Shown: positions 13,173 through 26,640, counted from the first letter of the stretch. The stretch: 64,000 bases of DNA from Psilocybe azurescens (GCA_023853785.1 JAJIRX010000859.1:496001-560000), one strand, 5' to 3'. Translations and numbers: made by a program. Notes: a model not told the origin generated them from the letters alone.

Positions 13173-15416
13173 ATGCTAGTTGACTATCGGTATTGTCGAG
13201 AAGTACTTTCACGTATCAAAAGGCCGATGTCTATGATTTCCAATCATCCGGAAAACAACGGGAGTACACAGACTCTGGAGGCACTCATGTCATACGGACT
13301 GGGGTCAGGCACCAACGGGAAAATCACGACCCAAGTGCCTTGTAGTAACGCTTCTAACAAAGGTCCTGGAATGGAAACATGCGTGAATACAGGACTTATG
13401 GCTTGCTCTCAGGTAAGGATTCTAACATGGCTGATACCGGCGTAGTTGATTTGCTACTGACCATTCACTGTGACTCAGTGCTCTTTGGTTAAGGTATATC
13501 ACTTCACTCGATCGCATGTGTACAGATTTATTGACGAAACGGCCAGTATTGCTCAGGTCGATGTCAGCGTCAACACTGGCCTAAGCATCGTCTTGATTGC
13601 GAACATCAATACCTCCAGCATGATTGGGAGCCAGGTTGGATGACCGAGAATCGACGGCCTCTACTGTCAGACTCGAAATTTCTCCCAACATCGACATCTG
13701 TCGATAATTTCAAGAATAATGGATTCCCGCCATATGATGTTCTTCAACTTCGCTACAATGAAGGGAAACTCTTTCCCAAAGATCTCAAGATATGCATGAC
13801 TGGTAAGCATATTCCAAATCAACAACGTACCTAATCGCGCTAAAATCTCCAACGTAGCTGCCAGTGATATTCGTAACCTTGTTGAGACTGTTAACAGCCT
13901 TCCAAATGGATATTCAGGGAAGCTTGATATTCTCGTCAATAACAGCAATACAGTCGTTCTCAATCGGATGCTGGTCGTCCTATGCGCCCTTCTCACTCCA
14001 GGACCATCTATCGAAGAATCCGCAGAATTGGCAATGCACTTGATGTACTCGGCAAGTCTCCCTGAGACTGCAGCCTCGTATATGCGCTATTGCGTGAACA
14101 TCATATATGGAGAAGAGCTCACTGACGGGGAGATGTCTTTCCAGACCACGCTAAGAACCCGCGGGCGGGGAAAGCTTTACTGTGCGCAACCAGCTGCTGG
14201 AATCAAGCGTCCCATGGAAATGTTCTCGTCAACGTGCAGTCTTGGCAAAGCGATGAACGCTATGAAAGAAAGCTTACAGGACCCCTTTCAGATAGACGAC
14301 AGAGAAAAACTGCTATCAACTCTCATGCCTGCGCATAGACTCGCGCTTGACAGATTCTGGAAGACAGGGATTCTTGCTCCGTTCTCTATGGACCTCAAAC
14401 CTTTCAAGTCCCCTAATAGGTGGGTAAAGCTACCACATCCATGTGTCAATCTTAAAGCAACTGTATATCGTCTTAGATTGATGTTTTCCCCGCAAGGAGA
14501 GTGGATGGGGCTTACTAGCGACATCAACCCCTTGAATGGCTGGGACGTATCCTCCGTCCGAAACACAGGACTTCGACATGGGATCGACCCTACTGCCGAC
14601 ATCATGGGCTGCCTTTTCTTCCACATCAAATCCGAGCTTCGAGAGTTCTCACTGCGAATGAAGGAGCTTAATATTAGCCTCCACCTGCTCCAGTATGATT
14701 CTCGCCTCCTATCCAAGGGTATCTCTATCGGTGTCCTGCCAGCTTTTTCCGACGCGTCTTTCGATCGCATAGACATTGGCGACATGAGCGATCAAATGGG
14801 GCTCACAGAATGCCTAGCAGACTGGGGTCCACTGCTCAACAAGAGGAATCTGTATTCCTGCCTACTCATGCACTCCAAGCAGTGGCACGAAGACTCTCCA
14901 GGCTCGATCGCGCGTAACAACCCACGGGCGGTCAAGGTCCTCATGGAACGATGCGAGACTGTGCCTTCTTTGGTCCGTCTCTCTTCTTTCATTAACGCCT
15001 TACCTTCCTCCGCGCTGACGCACTGCCCACATCGCTTCGCAATGTACCTTAGAAATCAAAACTCAAGACGTTCTTTAAGACCCCACAGGCGCCGTCTGTT
15101 GTCCGACTGATGGCTTCTTTGGATGCGTTCGTAGATCATGAAGCTGCTTTCCTTCGGTATTTAGAAGGCCAAGCAGCAGATACTACAGCAGCAAGCCTCG
15201 GGCTGGGCATCCGTCAGGCGCATAGCGTACACCCAAAGGTCGGTAAACGTGGATCATCTGAGCCTCGGGCATCGCTGATAGGCGCGTTTTGCTTTACAGA
15301 GAATCGGAATCCCACTCCAGTCCGCGCATCAAAAGTTACCCAACCTCTCCAAAGAAGAATTTTACAACCTCTGTACGTGCGCGTCCTCTCTTCTTCCTAG
15401 TCTAATATTGATGTAG
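13173..15416 (+). CDS. MYND zinc-finger / DUF4470 protein
   Basis: Uncharacterised basidiomycete protein combining a MYND-type zinc finger with a DUF4470 domain. The finger is assembled from three exons: ETCVNTGLMACSQ (ending 13411), CSLVK (about 13480-13494) and YCSGRCQRQHWPKHRLDC (from about 13548). Together these give the Cys/His spacing of MYND. DUF4470 starts with PPYDVLQLRYNEGKLFP and continues past an intron at about 13802-13857 into AASDIRNLVETVNSLP and YSGKLDILVNNSN. A long single exon then runs to about 15000 (FDRIDIGDMSDQMGL). The C-terminal part FFKTPQAPSVVRLMASLDAF lies in another frame and needs an intron in about 14960-15050. The stop is placed at 15401-15416. The true start may be the Met near 13228. 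Function is unknown; MYND fingers usually bind proline-rich partners. Confidence 0.8.
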
Positions 15417-15733
15417 AGTGTAGTCACGATTGGAGGCTCGGACCTTACAATACGTTTTGCAGAATTTGTATTTGCTGATCTTGATTAAATTTCAAAGTGT
15501 CGAGCCCGCGAACAGTCGAACTTTTTGGATGGAGATGGGATGGAAATATACCCACCGGGCTAAGTAAACACGCAAACAGGGTGCCGGATATTGTACAACT
15601 AATAAGAATTAGATACCTCTTGTCATACATTTTTAACCCAATTGGAAGCAGGCGCAAATTATACATGCTTGTATGGAAAGCCAACACAAAATCCTCACAC
15701 TTGCACTGAAGGCTGCCCGGGCTTTAGCCTCAT

Positions 15734-17798
15734 CTACATATCCAGCCCTACTATGTTCGTACCATAGGGACAGATGACCTCCCAGGTCAAAAGGAGATTG
15801 ACTTTACCTTGAGAGGGCAACGAACAAACCCAATTAAATTTGCCGTCCTTCCCGATTAGACCTGGATCCATCTCCGGCTCATCCGCGCCCTCCCACCGCG
15901 CTATAACCTGCGCTCCAACCTTGACGGGTTCGGGAACCGTGACGACACCTTTCTTATTCGCCTGTGGCAAGACGAGACCTGGAGACGTCAGGTTGACGAC
16001 TATATTGCCATCCTCTGAGACGGGAACCTGTTCATGGATTTTCAGAGAACTGACGGATGTGGATTTGGTGTTAGTGATCGTGATGCGTTGGGAGAAGACA
16101 TAGGTGGAGTTTCTGCGCGTGAATCCTGGTTGGTTCACCTTCTTGCTGCGTGGGTGATAGATGATGCGAATTGTTGGGTCCATCCTAGATATCATGATCC
16201 GACACAACATTAGACAGAGGTTGGGAACAGCTATGGTAAGGCGGTCTCACCCGAGAGGACAGTCGAAGCTTTCCAAGGGACTCACGGCTGCGATATCAGA
16301 GCGCGAAATAAAGCTTCCATCAACGTAAATACTTGCAATACCACTCAAAAGAGTATAGTCAGATTCATTTTTAATTTTCGCCTGCAAGGGACAATAAGAT
16401 GGAGAATTCGTTCAGAATATTTAAAGGGAAGAACATACCGTCAAATGCGCCTTCGGAGTTTTTTTTGGGCACAGACACCCAAGACATAACGGCGTCTAGA
16501 TTCAATTCGGTAATAGTCACGCTATGAGAAGCACCATCGCTCGGAATCGTCATCAACCCAGGAACAGCAAAAGTCGCATTGATATCGCCTTTTGAAGAGA
16601 CCCGTAAGCTGCGTGCCTCAATTCTTGGTGTGGGAATGTCATGTAACCCTCCTCCTCCTCCTCCCCCTCCTCCTCCAGGTGGTCCACCACCAAGATTAGA
16701 ATCTGATTCTGAATCTTTTCTGTTCATTGAATATCCACCATGGCCTCCAAAACTCGGGACCGCGCTTTTCTTGAGTTCACCTCTACAGAAATGCCTGTAG
16801 ATAGATAATGTCCAAGGTTGGAGTTCCGGGATATTCAAACCAATAGTAGGCGTCACTGTCTCCAGGGTCAGTGGAACATCATCCCAAGCCTAACTCATGG
16901 TATGAGTACTTTGCGCATACTAGGTGTACGGGGATGGGAATACCTCTCCAGTGCTTTGTAAGATGGCTCCTTTGTAAATAAGTTTAACGGCCTTCTCTTT
17001 TGTGTCCATTTTGACATATATATCGTAAGTAGGGTCCCAGGTAGCATTGGTCACAGCTGTTCATAAAACATGAGTTGAAGCACGACCGACGAAAAGAATG
17101 GAACTGGTATTGGTATTGGTGACTGACCGTAAACCAGAGCGATCTCGACATCACACTCTTTTTCTGCAACTACAGTGATAGAGACACGCTGGCGTAGCTC
17201 GTTATCTTCTCTGACCTCCCCCAGAGCTTTACGCTCCTCTTCAATCTCTCTGGCCACCGCCCCGATCTTCTCCTCCAAATCAAGTTGCTTGACATCCAGC
17301 TCCTCCGAGACTACCTCAACCCCGCGTTGAACATTGGCGAGGTCATCCGCCTTGATGTGTCGCACATCGAGGCTGTTCTGAAGGAGTCTACTGCAGCAAC
17401 GGCCTTTTGACATCGCTTCAACGCCTTCTCCAGTCGAGTCTTTTGCTTCGCCAAGTCTTCAAGATTGTCAGACGTTGTGACAGGAGGCGCAACAGGTATC
17501 TCAGAGATGGAAACCTCGTGGATCGTACAAGGACCACGACCATCAACTCTGTAGACATTCGTCAAAACCCGAATTGACAGTGAGTTCCTGAAGTAGAACC
17601 TAGGGCATACCTCAGAGATTCATGCACCAGAACGTTCGGAAGCCCAGAAAGAACGACCTTATTGTCGCCTTCTTTAAGACTAGTCCTGCAAATACGCGTC
17701 ACCTCAGCTAGCCCGGTGTACAGGCTTACATCTGTAATCTTGCTATCAGCTGGGGACGATAGCTCAACGATATTGACTGGGCGAGAGTTTTGTGGCAT
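15734..17798 (-). CDS. DUF4140/DUF4139 protein (mucoidy-inhibitor-A-like)
   Basis: Conserved fungal protein with N-terminal DUF4140 and C-terminal DUF4139; biochemical role unknown. The N terminus (start 17798, MPQNSRPVNIVELSSPADSK) gives DVSLYTGLAEVTRIC and VVLSGLPNVL. A coiled-coil stretch follows (LEEKIGAVAREIEEERKALG). DUF4139 begins at NATWDPTYDIYVKMDTKEK and includes PTIGLNIPELQPWTLSIY, AVMSWVSVPKK, PTIRIIYHPRSKKVNQPGF and QRITITNTKSTSVSSL. A loop holds GGGPP plus a run of ten Gly. Two single-base frame breaks are apparent: a missing base near 17379-17384 (before NSLDVRHIKADDL) and one extra T in T8 at 16459-16466, just before the splice into AKIKN. Otherwise it is full length with short introns. 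Confidence 0.85.
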
Positions 17799-18400
17799 TG
17801 GAGATTCACAAACACAAAGTCGTCATGAACAGCAGCAACAATCATTCCAGTCGACCCGTTGCCCACCGGTCAGGGCACGGTCAGGGGCCTTGCAACCACT
17901 GAAAGATGTTAAACAGGCTGCACAGCCCCTTGACATGATCATGGAACTTCGACCTGAAATCGTACACGCCGACAGTTGTATAAAAACATGAAGTATGACA
18001 ATGTCGAGAAGGTTTTGGTCAGTCGTGTCGCGGTATAAAGAAAGAACATGCGCATTATGGAGAATAGAACTTGCACACGGATATAACCGGCGCTACTTGA
18101 TTCAAAATTTAAGTCCACGTGTTCTCTGAACTCCAGGTGAACTCTCTACCTGAGTACCTCTATAAACTACGGTATATACAATTCTGGCCTCTAGAAAATG
18201 GCACAGAACACTATATATGTTACAGTACGATGCTGCATATCCTATACAATTGATTACAACATAAAACCTCCATTAAGATAATAAGCAAAAAATCAAAGGA
18301 AAAATAGCAAGAAATGAGGAAGGAAGGGACGATAATATAGCAGTGTTAGATGGCTAAAAAAGCATGAAACGTTGTTAGCTTGATTAAAATGGTGAAAAAA
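17799..18400. other. Intergenic between DUF4139 gene and MFS transporter
   Basis: About 600 AT-rich bases holding the 5' flank of the DUF4139 gene and the 3' flank of the transporter. No coding signal seen. Confidence 0.4.
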
Positions 18401-20875
18401 TCATCGTTCGGCTTCCATAACTGCACGGGAGAATTTACTCCGCAGTCGAATAGCAGGTCCATAGAAAAGAGGACCTAAGCAGCACAAAAAGTATCAGCCA
18501 GATATTAATCAAATCAGAGAAGTAGACAGACGTAAGGTATTGGGATCATTAAAGCAGCAATACAGCCAAATAGGGTATTAGCCCATTTGTAGTCAAGGGC
18601 TCTGTACATTTGAGTCGTGAAAAGTGGGAAGGCCGTCGCCATTAAATTACCTGCACAAAGAAAGCCAGTCAACACTATTGTAAAACGTGAATTAACATAG
18701 AACAAAAACGCTTACGAGCAAGACTTTGACCCGCGAGAGCAGAAGAGGCAAAAGGACCATAGCTTTTTGACGAACAGGAACAAAAACGAGGACAGATATC
18801 AGCAAGGGCAAGGGGCCTCGGAAGATTGAAAAGAACGCACCAATCGGCAAGATACGTGAAGACAGCCAAGTAAATGATGAAAACCCCCAAATAAATAGTG
18901 TGATTCCAATTGCCAATGCAATCCAATGTACGCTTGAAAAAGACGACCAAGCATAGATGAACATCCCTATGGGAAGGAGAATTGCCGCAAAGCAAGCCAG
19001 ATAAAGACGAGCTTCTGGGCCTCTATGGGGAAAGTGCCGTCTATAGAAAAAATATATTCAGTCCTTTTATGACGTAGATTGGATCATTATAAAACGCGTA
19101 CTGATAGAGGATCTCTTGATAGAAATTAGAGATAAATCCGAATATAGAGCCAATTCTGAAAAGGAAGGGCCGTTTTCAACACAGCCGAACTGGGTATAAC
19201 GGAGTTTATCTTACACCATAGTCATGAAAATCGTGCCTATCCAGCCGATATCAAAGTTATGTAAATGCCTGAATACCCCTGATATTGACCTAAGAAGCAG
19301 ATGAAATGAGTTGGAACCCGTGTGCACTCATCTAACATTAATACATACTCGATCATGCAGTATGTCACGCCCCATGCGAAACCAATCCACAACTATATAT
19401 TAGACATTAAAAGAGTCAAATGACGTGGGCAGAAGATGATACTTACGCTAAAACTGGATACCACAGGTTCTGTGAGCATTAAATCTATCAAATACAATCA
19501 TAGTTAATAAGGCACGCATATATGCTTAACCGAGTATGAATAAACTCACGGACAGGTCTGGTACAAGATATCCAAATCAAGGTGCTGAGCTTTGCGCGTT
19601 CATCTTCCACTCTGGCACGATAGCGATGGTCTCCCGTTTCCTTGCGCAACTTCTTCGCAATTCGCGTCAACAGAATGGAAGAACGGGTTTCCTTCATCAC
19701 GAATGGAAGAATAACCAGATACACGGCACAAATCCTAAGAAAAGGCAGTTTCTATGAGCGAAGAACGCGCATATATTTGGGCAACCTACATCATCTGAAT
19801 CCACTGAATCCATTTCCAGCCCAGTTTGTGATTTACCTCGATCCACCCTGCGATGACAGGTCCAAAGCCAGTTCCACCGACGGCCATTAGACCGAAAATA
19901 GACATGGGGAGTCCCCGCCTGTACTCGATGGCATTAAGATTCGTTAATGCAATGTCATAACAGAAGGGCGCACTCTTTTGGTGCCCAGATATCAGCGATA
20001 GTTCCACCCACCATGGTCGCGCCTGTTGAGCCAAACGCGCCTTGTATTAGGCGAGCAATAAGAACAGTCTGTATATTCTTTGCTCTGATAACAAATAAGC
20101 ATTTATGTGATACATCAAAGCTAGAACTTACAGAGCAATCATCATGAACATTAATAGAAACCCGACCCCTGAGCCTAGATATAGGGGCTGGCGTCCGAAC
20201 TCTTCGCTGAAAGACGCGGTGACCAGTGGGACCACGCCGAATCCAAGCGCATACACGCTCAGACCGATGGTAGCTTGGAAGTCCGTACAGCCCAGATCGC
20301 GCGTCATGGACTCAAAGCCCATGTTGTACGTCGACGACGTGGACGCTGTGATGACAACAGTTATTTATGTTACCCACACACACAGGACGGCCGTGGGGAA
20401 CGTACATGCAAGCAGCGTCGCGAAGCATGCGACCGACGTGATTGCCCACTTCTTCCGCAGTGGAAAATTGATCGGATTCCGATGATCACCTGGAGCGAAT
20501 TCAATCTACAACATCTGTCAGCCCAGGTTCGCCATCACCGCCGTCGCATTACATGGATGATAAAGGGAAAAAAGACACACATAGATAGGTTCATCCTTTT
20601 TCCCTTCCTCTTCCGACCGTGAACTCCTTCCACCGTCCTTCCTCGACAGCATACGAGTAAGACGGTGACCGAACCCTCATCGAGTTCTTTTTCATCTGGC
20701 CGCGACTCGTCTGACAGGTGTACACGAGGGTCCAAGCTGGGCTCCCTGACATCTTCGAGGCTTTTCACCACGACGCCCTCGATCGAAATGTCAGGTTCCG
20801 AAACATAAAGCGTAGGAGTGGCGGATTTTTCGCCATCCACTGTAAATTTTGCAGATAGAGCAGTACTCGACACCA
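18401..20875 (-). CDS. MFS transporter, DHA1-like (copy 1)
   Basis: Twelve-span major facilitator, probably a plasma-membrane drug/polyamine:H+ antiporter-like exporter; the substrate is unknown. The start at 20875 opens MVSSTALSAKFTVDG, and a cytosolic acidic N-terminal arm follows. Then come EFAPGDHRNPINFPLRKKW and TSSTYNMGFESMTRDLG, typical of the segment before and after TM1. TM2 and the following loop read LGFGVVPLVTASFSEEFGRQ, and a later part reads GLMAVGGTGFGPVIAGWIEV. The central loop has KETRSSILLTRIAKKLRKET, as in this subfamily. The C-terminal end reads YGPAIRLRSKFSRAVMEAER before the TGA at 18401-18403. It is split by about ten short introns. It is paralogous to the gene at 26.6-29.0 kb, sharing the DHRNPI/DRRNPI, GPVIAGW/GAIVAGW and ISCTRP landmarks. 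Confidence 0.85.
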
Positions 20876-22287
20876 TAATGATCCCTTTTTTGACTCGATT
20901 CGCAGGCTCCTCTGTCAGCAACGCGAAAAGCAGAAAGCAAAGGGACAGAAGAGGAAAGCGATTCGAGGTATCCAAAGCTCCATACCGGCTCCTGTTATTT
21001 ATGTCTGCACGTTGGCATGAGGGGTTTCAAGCTCGGACGGATTGAAGATGACCCGCCTTACTGATGTACCATGTCATCCCGCGGTACAGTGCCGCCTCGG
21101 CTTTCGTGCCGGAATCATGTTTCCCTTGGCGTATCATTTATATCTCCAAGTAGTAGTAGCTTTCCTGACTCGAGTCGAAACATATGATACTATGTATAGT
21201 AGCAGGCGAACAGTGAAAAAATATATCGGTTGCTAATCCCCAGTCAAGACTAGGCTAGCAAGCGCTGAAGAAACCCTTGCCAAAATTTGTCAAAACACTG
21301 GGCGCTAACTTGAACAGGATATGTATATGGCCCTGTTCACTTGAAGGTGACCTGCTGACCGAGCCACCCACTGATTATACTTATGCGTATCAAGGAGATT
21401 TCATGTCTCCTTTAACTCCCCAGAGCCGGCCGAAATGGATCATCTTTGTCCATCTGTCTACTTTGAAAGTACCCTGAGAAAGCAATCTCCAGGGATTGGC
21501 GTGGTTAGTAAGGATAAAAACGGTGCACAGAGTTTACGTCTCTCCCTCGAGTCTGTTCGACTTTTCCGAAGATGATCATCTTTGACCAGCTTGCGACCCT
21601 GAAAAGATGATAAAGGTTCATATGTATCCCGTACTGCCTTTTCGCGACCAGATTTCACTCACTGAGTCAGATATTTCACATCTAGATATAGTATCTGACT
21701 GTTCTGTTCACAATAAGCATCTATATCAGAAACAACAAACCTTGCTGAAAGTAGAGCTTCTAAAACGCCACCGAAGTAATCCCTATCTATCCGGAGAAGT
21801 CCTCGAACTATCCTACTTACATACCACACATGTACGGTACTTATGCGGAAAATGGCAATGAGGATGCTTTGAACCCCTCAAAAGCGTCATAGAAATCTAT
21901 TTTTAGCTACATATTTTCATGAATTGTTACGGACTGCAGAAAGCGAAAGACAAAAACAAAGACGAAGAGGATACACGAGTACGTAGAAACTTGCCGGAAT
22001 CGTGAAAACTCCGAAATGAGGTTAGGTGGAAAATAATTCAGTCACGATCCAATGGTCCCTATCCAAATGTACATGAAATAGTTTGGATATGATATATACA
22101 TGTTACCAATGATTATACATGTCAATGCACAACACAGTCCTGCAAAAAGGTATTACAAGGGATATACGGTAAAAAATGTTATACATACTAGAGAGACCTC
22201 AGGCTTGCTTCTGGATGCGCACTAACACCACCAATCCACCATGCCTACCATGAATCCACAGGCACCCTCGACCCTCAGGCCTCAACG
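20876..22287. other. Intergenic, no gene recognised
   Basis: About 1.4 kb upstream of MFS copy 1 and downstream of APP1. Only short unrelated frames are present; I see no RNA gene, repeat or domain. Confidence 0.4.
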
Positions 22288-24982
22288 CTAACGCTCGCGA
22301 TCCAAAATCCCCTTCGCCTCAACACACTCGCTCGGATCCCTGAATATCCTCAACGGTATATGACTCGGCATCTGCGTCCTCGCCCTATACACCCTCATCT
22401 GTAAATCATTCCTCTTCTTCTCCGCATCCGAAATTGATCCCACCCTCTTCCCAGTCGCACCCGAGCTCCCAGACGACGCCGACGAGCCTGTACGCTGCGA
22501 CCGGAAAGACTCAGCAGCAGAAGCAGGCCCTAAATTTAAACTCGAGCGAACAGACGGCGGTGGGGTGGCCCGCGGTGGCTGGTCGACAAATCTACTAGCC
22601 GGCATAAACTGGGGCTGCTCTCTTCGCGGCATACTCGAATTATTCGGTGAATTCACATAGATCGCAGGTCCTGTGATAGACGATAGACGTGGTGGAGTGG
22701 TGCCATCACCACTTTCCATAGATTCCGGTTCAGTACTTAGTGCACTTACACCCAAATATATTTGATCCCTAGCTTTAGCTAGTGCTTTGTCGTCAAGACT
22801 AGCGGTTGACGGCTGTCTAAGGTTGTCGAATCCAAAATTGTTCGGCCGTGGTGTCTCGTCGGCATCGACAGTACGAAGATCTGGGATAGAACCTCCAGAA
22901 AAGAAGAAATTATACTTAGAATATGATGTTGATGTCGAAGCAGCCGTCATGCCGCTTTCACTCCTTGAAACAAGTGGTCTTTCTACTGGCCTCGTACCCG
23001 CAGCGCCCATGGCTTTCCATCCAGTTGGGTCTTCGAGAGCCGGCGGTCCTCCAAAAGTATTCGCATCCGCGTCGCGCACGAAAACGGCCAAAATGCGATC
23101 AGGTCGTTCGCGTGCAATACTTTTTACGTGTAAATCAGGACTTGTTCACGCAAGCAAAATTATCGTCGACGTACTCGGCATACAATTCCAAATCTTGTTC
23201 ACCGGAATCTCCAATCAAAAAGAATCTAGAATCAGGGAACGAATCCAAGATGTCGACGACTCCTGCACGTTTGCGAGCCGCAGGGGCAGAAAGGAGGCCA
23301 TTGAATAGCGAACGACCAGCATATGACCTCAATTTAATCGAACCTAGAAAACTTATCAGCGACGATGCGACAATGTTGATTGAACAATATAAATCACAAA
23401 CCGAGAGGTAGTTGAGAAACCTCAAAAATTCATTGAGAAGCGGCAGAAGCTCAAACGGACCATTGGACTGCGAATAAGGATGGATTAGGAGGGCGTGCAG
23501 GGACAACAGGGGAAAAAAGAATGCTTACAACGTAATGGAATCGTACACCGCGACTCCACATGGCGGCATACCACTCTCCCATGCCAGGTATGACATTGTC
23601 TCTCAAATCTTTCACGAACACATTGTGAAAAACTGCTCTTGCCCCGGAAAGAATGCCCGAAAATTTGACAGTATCGTCGATGTCCGAAATCACGCGTATT
23701 GGTGAATATGTTACTGGTATGCGCGTCAGCGAGGTAAGCGGGACCGATTCAGGTGTAGTATTGATTGGAGGCAATGGTGACAGTGGATTCAGAGGGAGGA
23801 GTTGGGCTACAATCAACAATTCATGCTCTTCCTCTGCCTCACCAAACGCGACATGCAGCGCGCGTGGGTGATGACATAATTCTTCCCAACCGATGTTGAA
23901 TTTAATCTGGAAGCTCCCATCAACGCCGGTAATCACATCCTGTGACGCAAGCGGGCCATTTTGAGCATCCAACAATAGCTCTCCGTTATCGTCAGTATTC
24001 CCAGGACTCGACGTCGATGGACTATCATTGTGGGGCGCCGTGAAAAGATGGAGACGAATGACGCGGTTGGGCAGCGCAGAGGACCAGAATGGGTGAAGCC
24101 GCCGCTCCAAATTACCGTGTAGCCGCTTGATGACCTCAGCGGTGTTTTCTGTGGCGGATTGAATAACATTGTCGGGCGTTCTGAGTCCAGACGAAGGCAG
24201 GTCATCAGTTGAAGACGCAGAGGAAGAGGAGGACGAAAACGACGTTGCTTCGTCCCTAAGCGGGTCATCAATCGTTTTCGCGCGTCTCAGTTGGCGTTCC
24301 AGAGCGTCGATGTCATAATCATCTGTGATATCCGTAGGGCGGGGTGGAAGTTTGACCTGGGCAAGCAAAGCTTCCGTGGAGGGCGTTAATTGAGCAAAAG
24401 ATGAAGAGTTAGGGCGGACGTCTGCAGCACTGTCCACAATCTTTGGCAGCGAAGCGAATCCTATTGTGACCGTGGTGAATGGGAAGGCAATGAGGATACT
24501 AGGATACACATACCTTTTGCTAATCGAATAAACGCCCGTTGAGCACGGCTTGCATTCGCTGGGGATCGATAGCTAATGGCGTATCCTGACACAAATACCT
24601 CTAATTCGAAGGGCCGAGGTCCTGCTGCGTCAATTGCGATTGATGTAAGACCGATTTCCGCGAAATAAGAACTACAAGCAAACGCACCATGGCCAATGTG
24701 TTGAGATGCATAACGTCTGGCCGCCCAACCAGGAAATATATTGACCAGTTCGTTGCTTTCCGTGGCATCATACATTCCCTTCCTTCGAACTCTGATCTTT
24801 TGGCCCGCCCAAGCCCTCCAACTCTGTCTCTCGTCACGAGGAGCATTGGTCGCATTTGGCGTGGTTCTTCCTAATTTCAAACTCGAGCCTGACTCGTGGC
24901 TGGATATATATCCTTTAAAAGAGGAAATACGATTCCCTGCTGATGTTAAATATCTCCAAGATGAGGGCATATCTTCAGACAT
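22288..24982 (-). CDS. APP1: Phosphatidate phosphatase APP1-like (DUF2183)
   Basis: Mg-dependent phosphatidate phosphatase of the App1 family, which dephosphorylates phosphatidate at cortical actin patches in yeast. The start at 24982 sits in a good context (CCACCATG) and begins MSEDMPSSWRYLTSAGNR. Domains in order: an N-terminal region with ELVNIFPGWAARRY and FVSGYAISYRSPANASR; a long Ser/Asp linker; then the catalytic HAD-like domain with VISDIDDTVKFSGILSGAR (the DxDxT/V motif, near 23650), GMGEWYAAMWSRGVRFHYV, SNGPFELLPLLNEFL, KLRSYAGRSLFNGLLSAPA and FPDSRFFLIGDSGEQDLELY. The tail ends LRIFRDPSECVEAKGILDRE. All key motifs are intact and the frame is clean. It is divergent from the KptA-like gene with only about 375 bases between starts. 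Confidence 0.9.
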
Positions 24983-25357
24983 GGTGGATGTCAATGGTAG
25001 AGAGCGACATGGGGTTATTTTTGACCGCTGACCTCGTTTAGTTATTGAAATGCCTGCTGAGCACTTTTCTCGCCCTTAGGTATCTAACTTGACATACAAT
25101 GGATCGTGAAGACATGCAAGCCTCCATAACAGTGGTTTCGAAGTCAAGATTCATTGAAATGCCATAATAAGGGCCGTCGTCACCATCGGCAGTGACGGTG
25201 ACCAATCAGCGAACTCAACGCTTCAGTCTCCGCATCAAAAAGTTTCTTGCAATAACGCCCACGACGGAACACATGTACGCAGAATCTAACTCTTGTTTTG
25301 AATGCTGAAAATGCTAAAAGTCGACACAGGTTAATCTGCGAGACCCATTGATTGCAC
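24983..25357. promoter_or_regulatory. Short divergent promoter between APP1 and the KptA-like gene
   Basis: 375 bases serve both starts. No clear TATA is seen in either direction. A bidirectional promoter is inferred from spacing only. Confidence 0.4.
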
Positions 25358-26581
25358 ATGAGTCAATGCATTCGGCGCCTGTTCTCAAACACATTTAGAT
25401 CGTGCTCTAATCGACGCGGTGTACATACCAATAGAGCCCCGGCAGTGGTCACGGCGGAGCAATTGGAAGAGAAGAAGAAATCATTACAAGCAAAGTACGC
25501 GCCAAAAGTCAGGTCTCCACTCAAAGCAAGCACTGGTTTTTGCCCACTTTCCCCCCTCCTCTGAAGCCATTTCTGCGCGACGAAGATGAAAAGGCCTTGG
25601 AAGAACTTTTACGAAATGTTCGGTTTTCTTCTCCGAAATGGTGCTGCCAGAGAATACGGGCTACCAACCAGGCCGGATGGTTATCTGTCGGTGTCCAAGT
25701 TGGTGAGTGCACAAACATTTTAGAAAGTATGCCAAAGGATTGACGCGATTATAGTTGAACTATCCTATGTTTCGAACAATGGACATATTCAAGCTCCAGG
25801 AGGTCGTAAACAGAGGGAAGAAATATCATCTGCACATCAAATTCGATCCCAGACGGCAGGATGGACCTTGGTGGATACGTTGTCAGTTGTTCAAGGTAAG
25901 TGCATCTTTGACCTTCTGGTCTAATCGGAAGTTGACTTTGGAGGCAGGAAGAACACTTTGTTCTGGAACCAGCTCTCCTCACCAACGCTAACGGACTTGG
26001 CGTCTATCAAACGTCCCTCCAGAACTGGGAATCCTACATATGTATGTACCCGTTTATGTCCCACCTACAAGCATCTTACACGTGGTCCAGCACGCACAGG
26101 GATAGCGAGGTTCGATGACGACTACATCCGACTAGACCCCATCGTCCAAAACAAAAACTTCATCGATAATTATGAGGACGAATCCCAGGTCTTCATATTT
26201 CTTGACATCCATCTCTGCATCTTGCATGGCCTCCGCTTCTTCTCCCAGGTCCACACTTCCCAGAGGCGCAGCCCCACCTCCCCCTTCCTTACAAGGGGCG
26301 ACAACCTCGGAATCATCCATCCCAGCCTCTTCTCCCGCGTGCAGCTCGTCGAGGCGAAGAAGACACACGTTTGGGGCATAGAGCCATCACTAGCTCAGAA
26401 AATCTGGTCGGTGGAACCTGATGATTTTGATCAGTACGGCCAGCGTAAAACTTTGCTCCCTCTTCCCCCAAAGAGATTACACGGTTTTGTCGATTTATAC
26501 GACTCCACCTTCATAGAGAAGAGACCGGTGCATCCCGATACAACTAGGGAGGCCATAGAAACAGTCAACAGCGCAGTATGA
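25358..26581 (+). CDS. KptA/TPT1-like tRNA 2'-phosphotransferase family protein, possibly mitochondrial
   Basis: The KptA/Tpt1 family transfers the 2'-phosphate left by fungal tRNA splicing to NAD+. The start at 25358 gives an Arg-rich, acid-poor N terminus (MSQCIRRLFSNTFRSCSNRR) that looks like a mitochondrial presequence. The family's winged-helix half is recognisable: GFLLRNGAAREYGLPTRPDG, then YLSVSKLLNYPMF, VVNRGKKYHLHIKFD and DGPWWIRC. The C-terminal half has GVYQTSLQNWESY in place of the usual VHGTY..AW motif, ESQVFIFLDI in place of the SSxVxIYxD strand, and NLGIIHPSLFSRVQL at the end, plus about 70 extra residues. Where the family has R-H in LRHGA this has R-N, and the HGT His is Tyr. 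It may be a divergent or non-catalytic homologue. The second exon's start is uncertain. Confidence 0.6.
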
Positions 26582-26640
26582 CATGGATAATTTTTTCGTT
26601 CTGTCTAGTCTATTTTTAATGCTATCTTTAGCCTGTGTAA

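Noticed and set aside
13968..14785. Minus-strand frames opposite the DUF4470 gene
   Set aside because: They mirror a long, well-supported plus-strand exon and have no family character.
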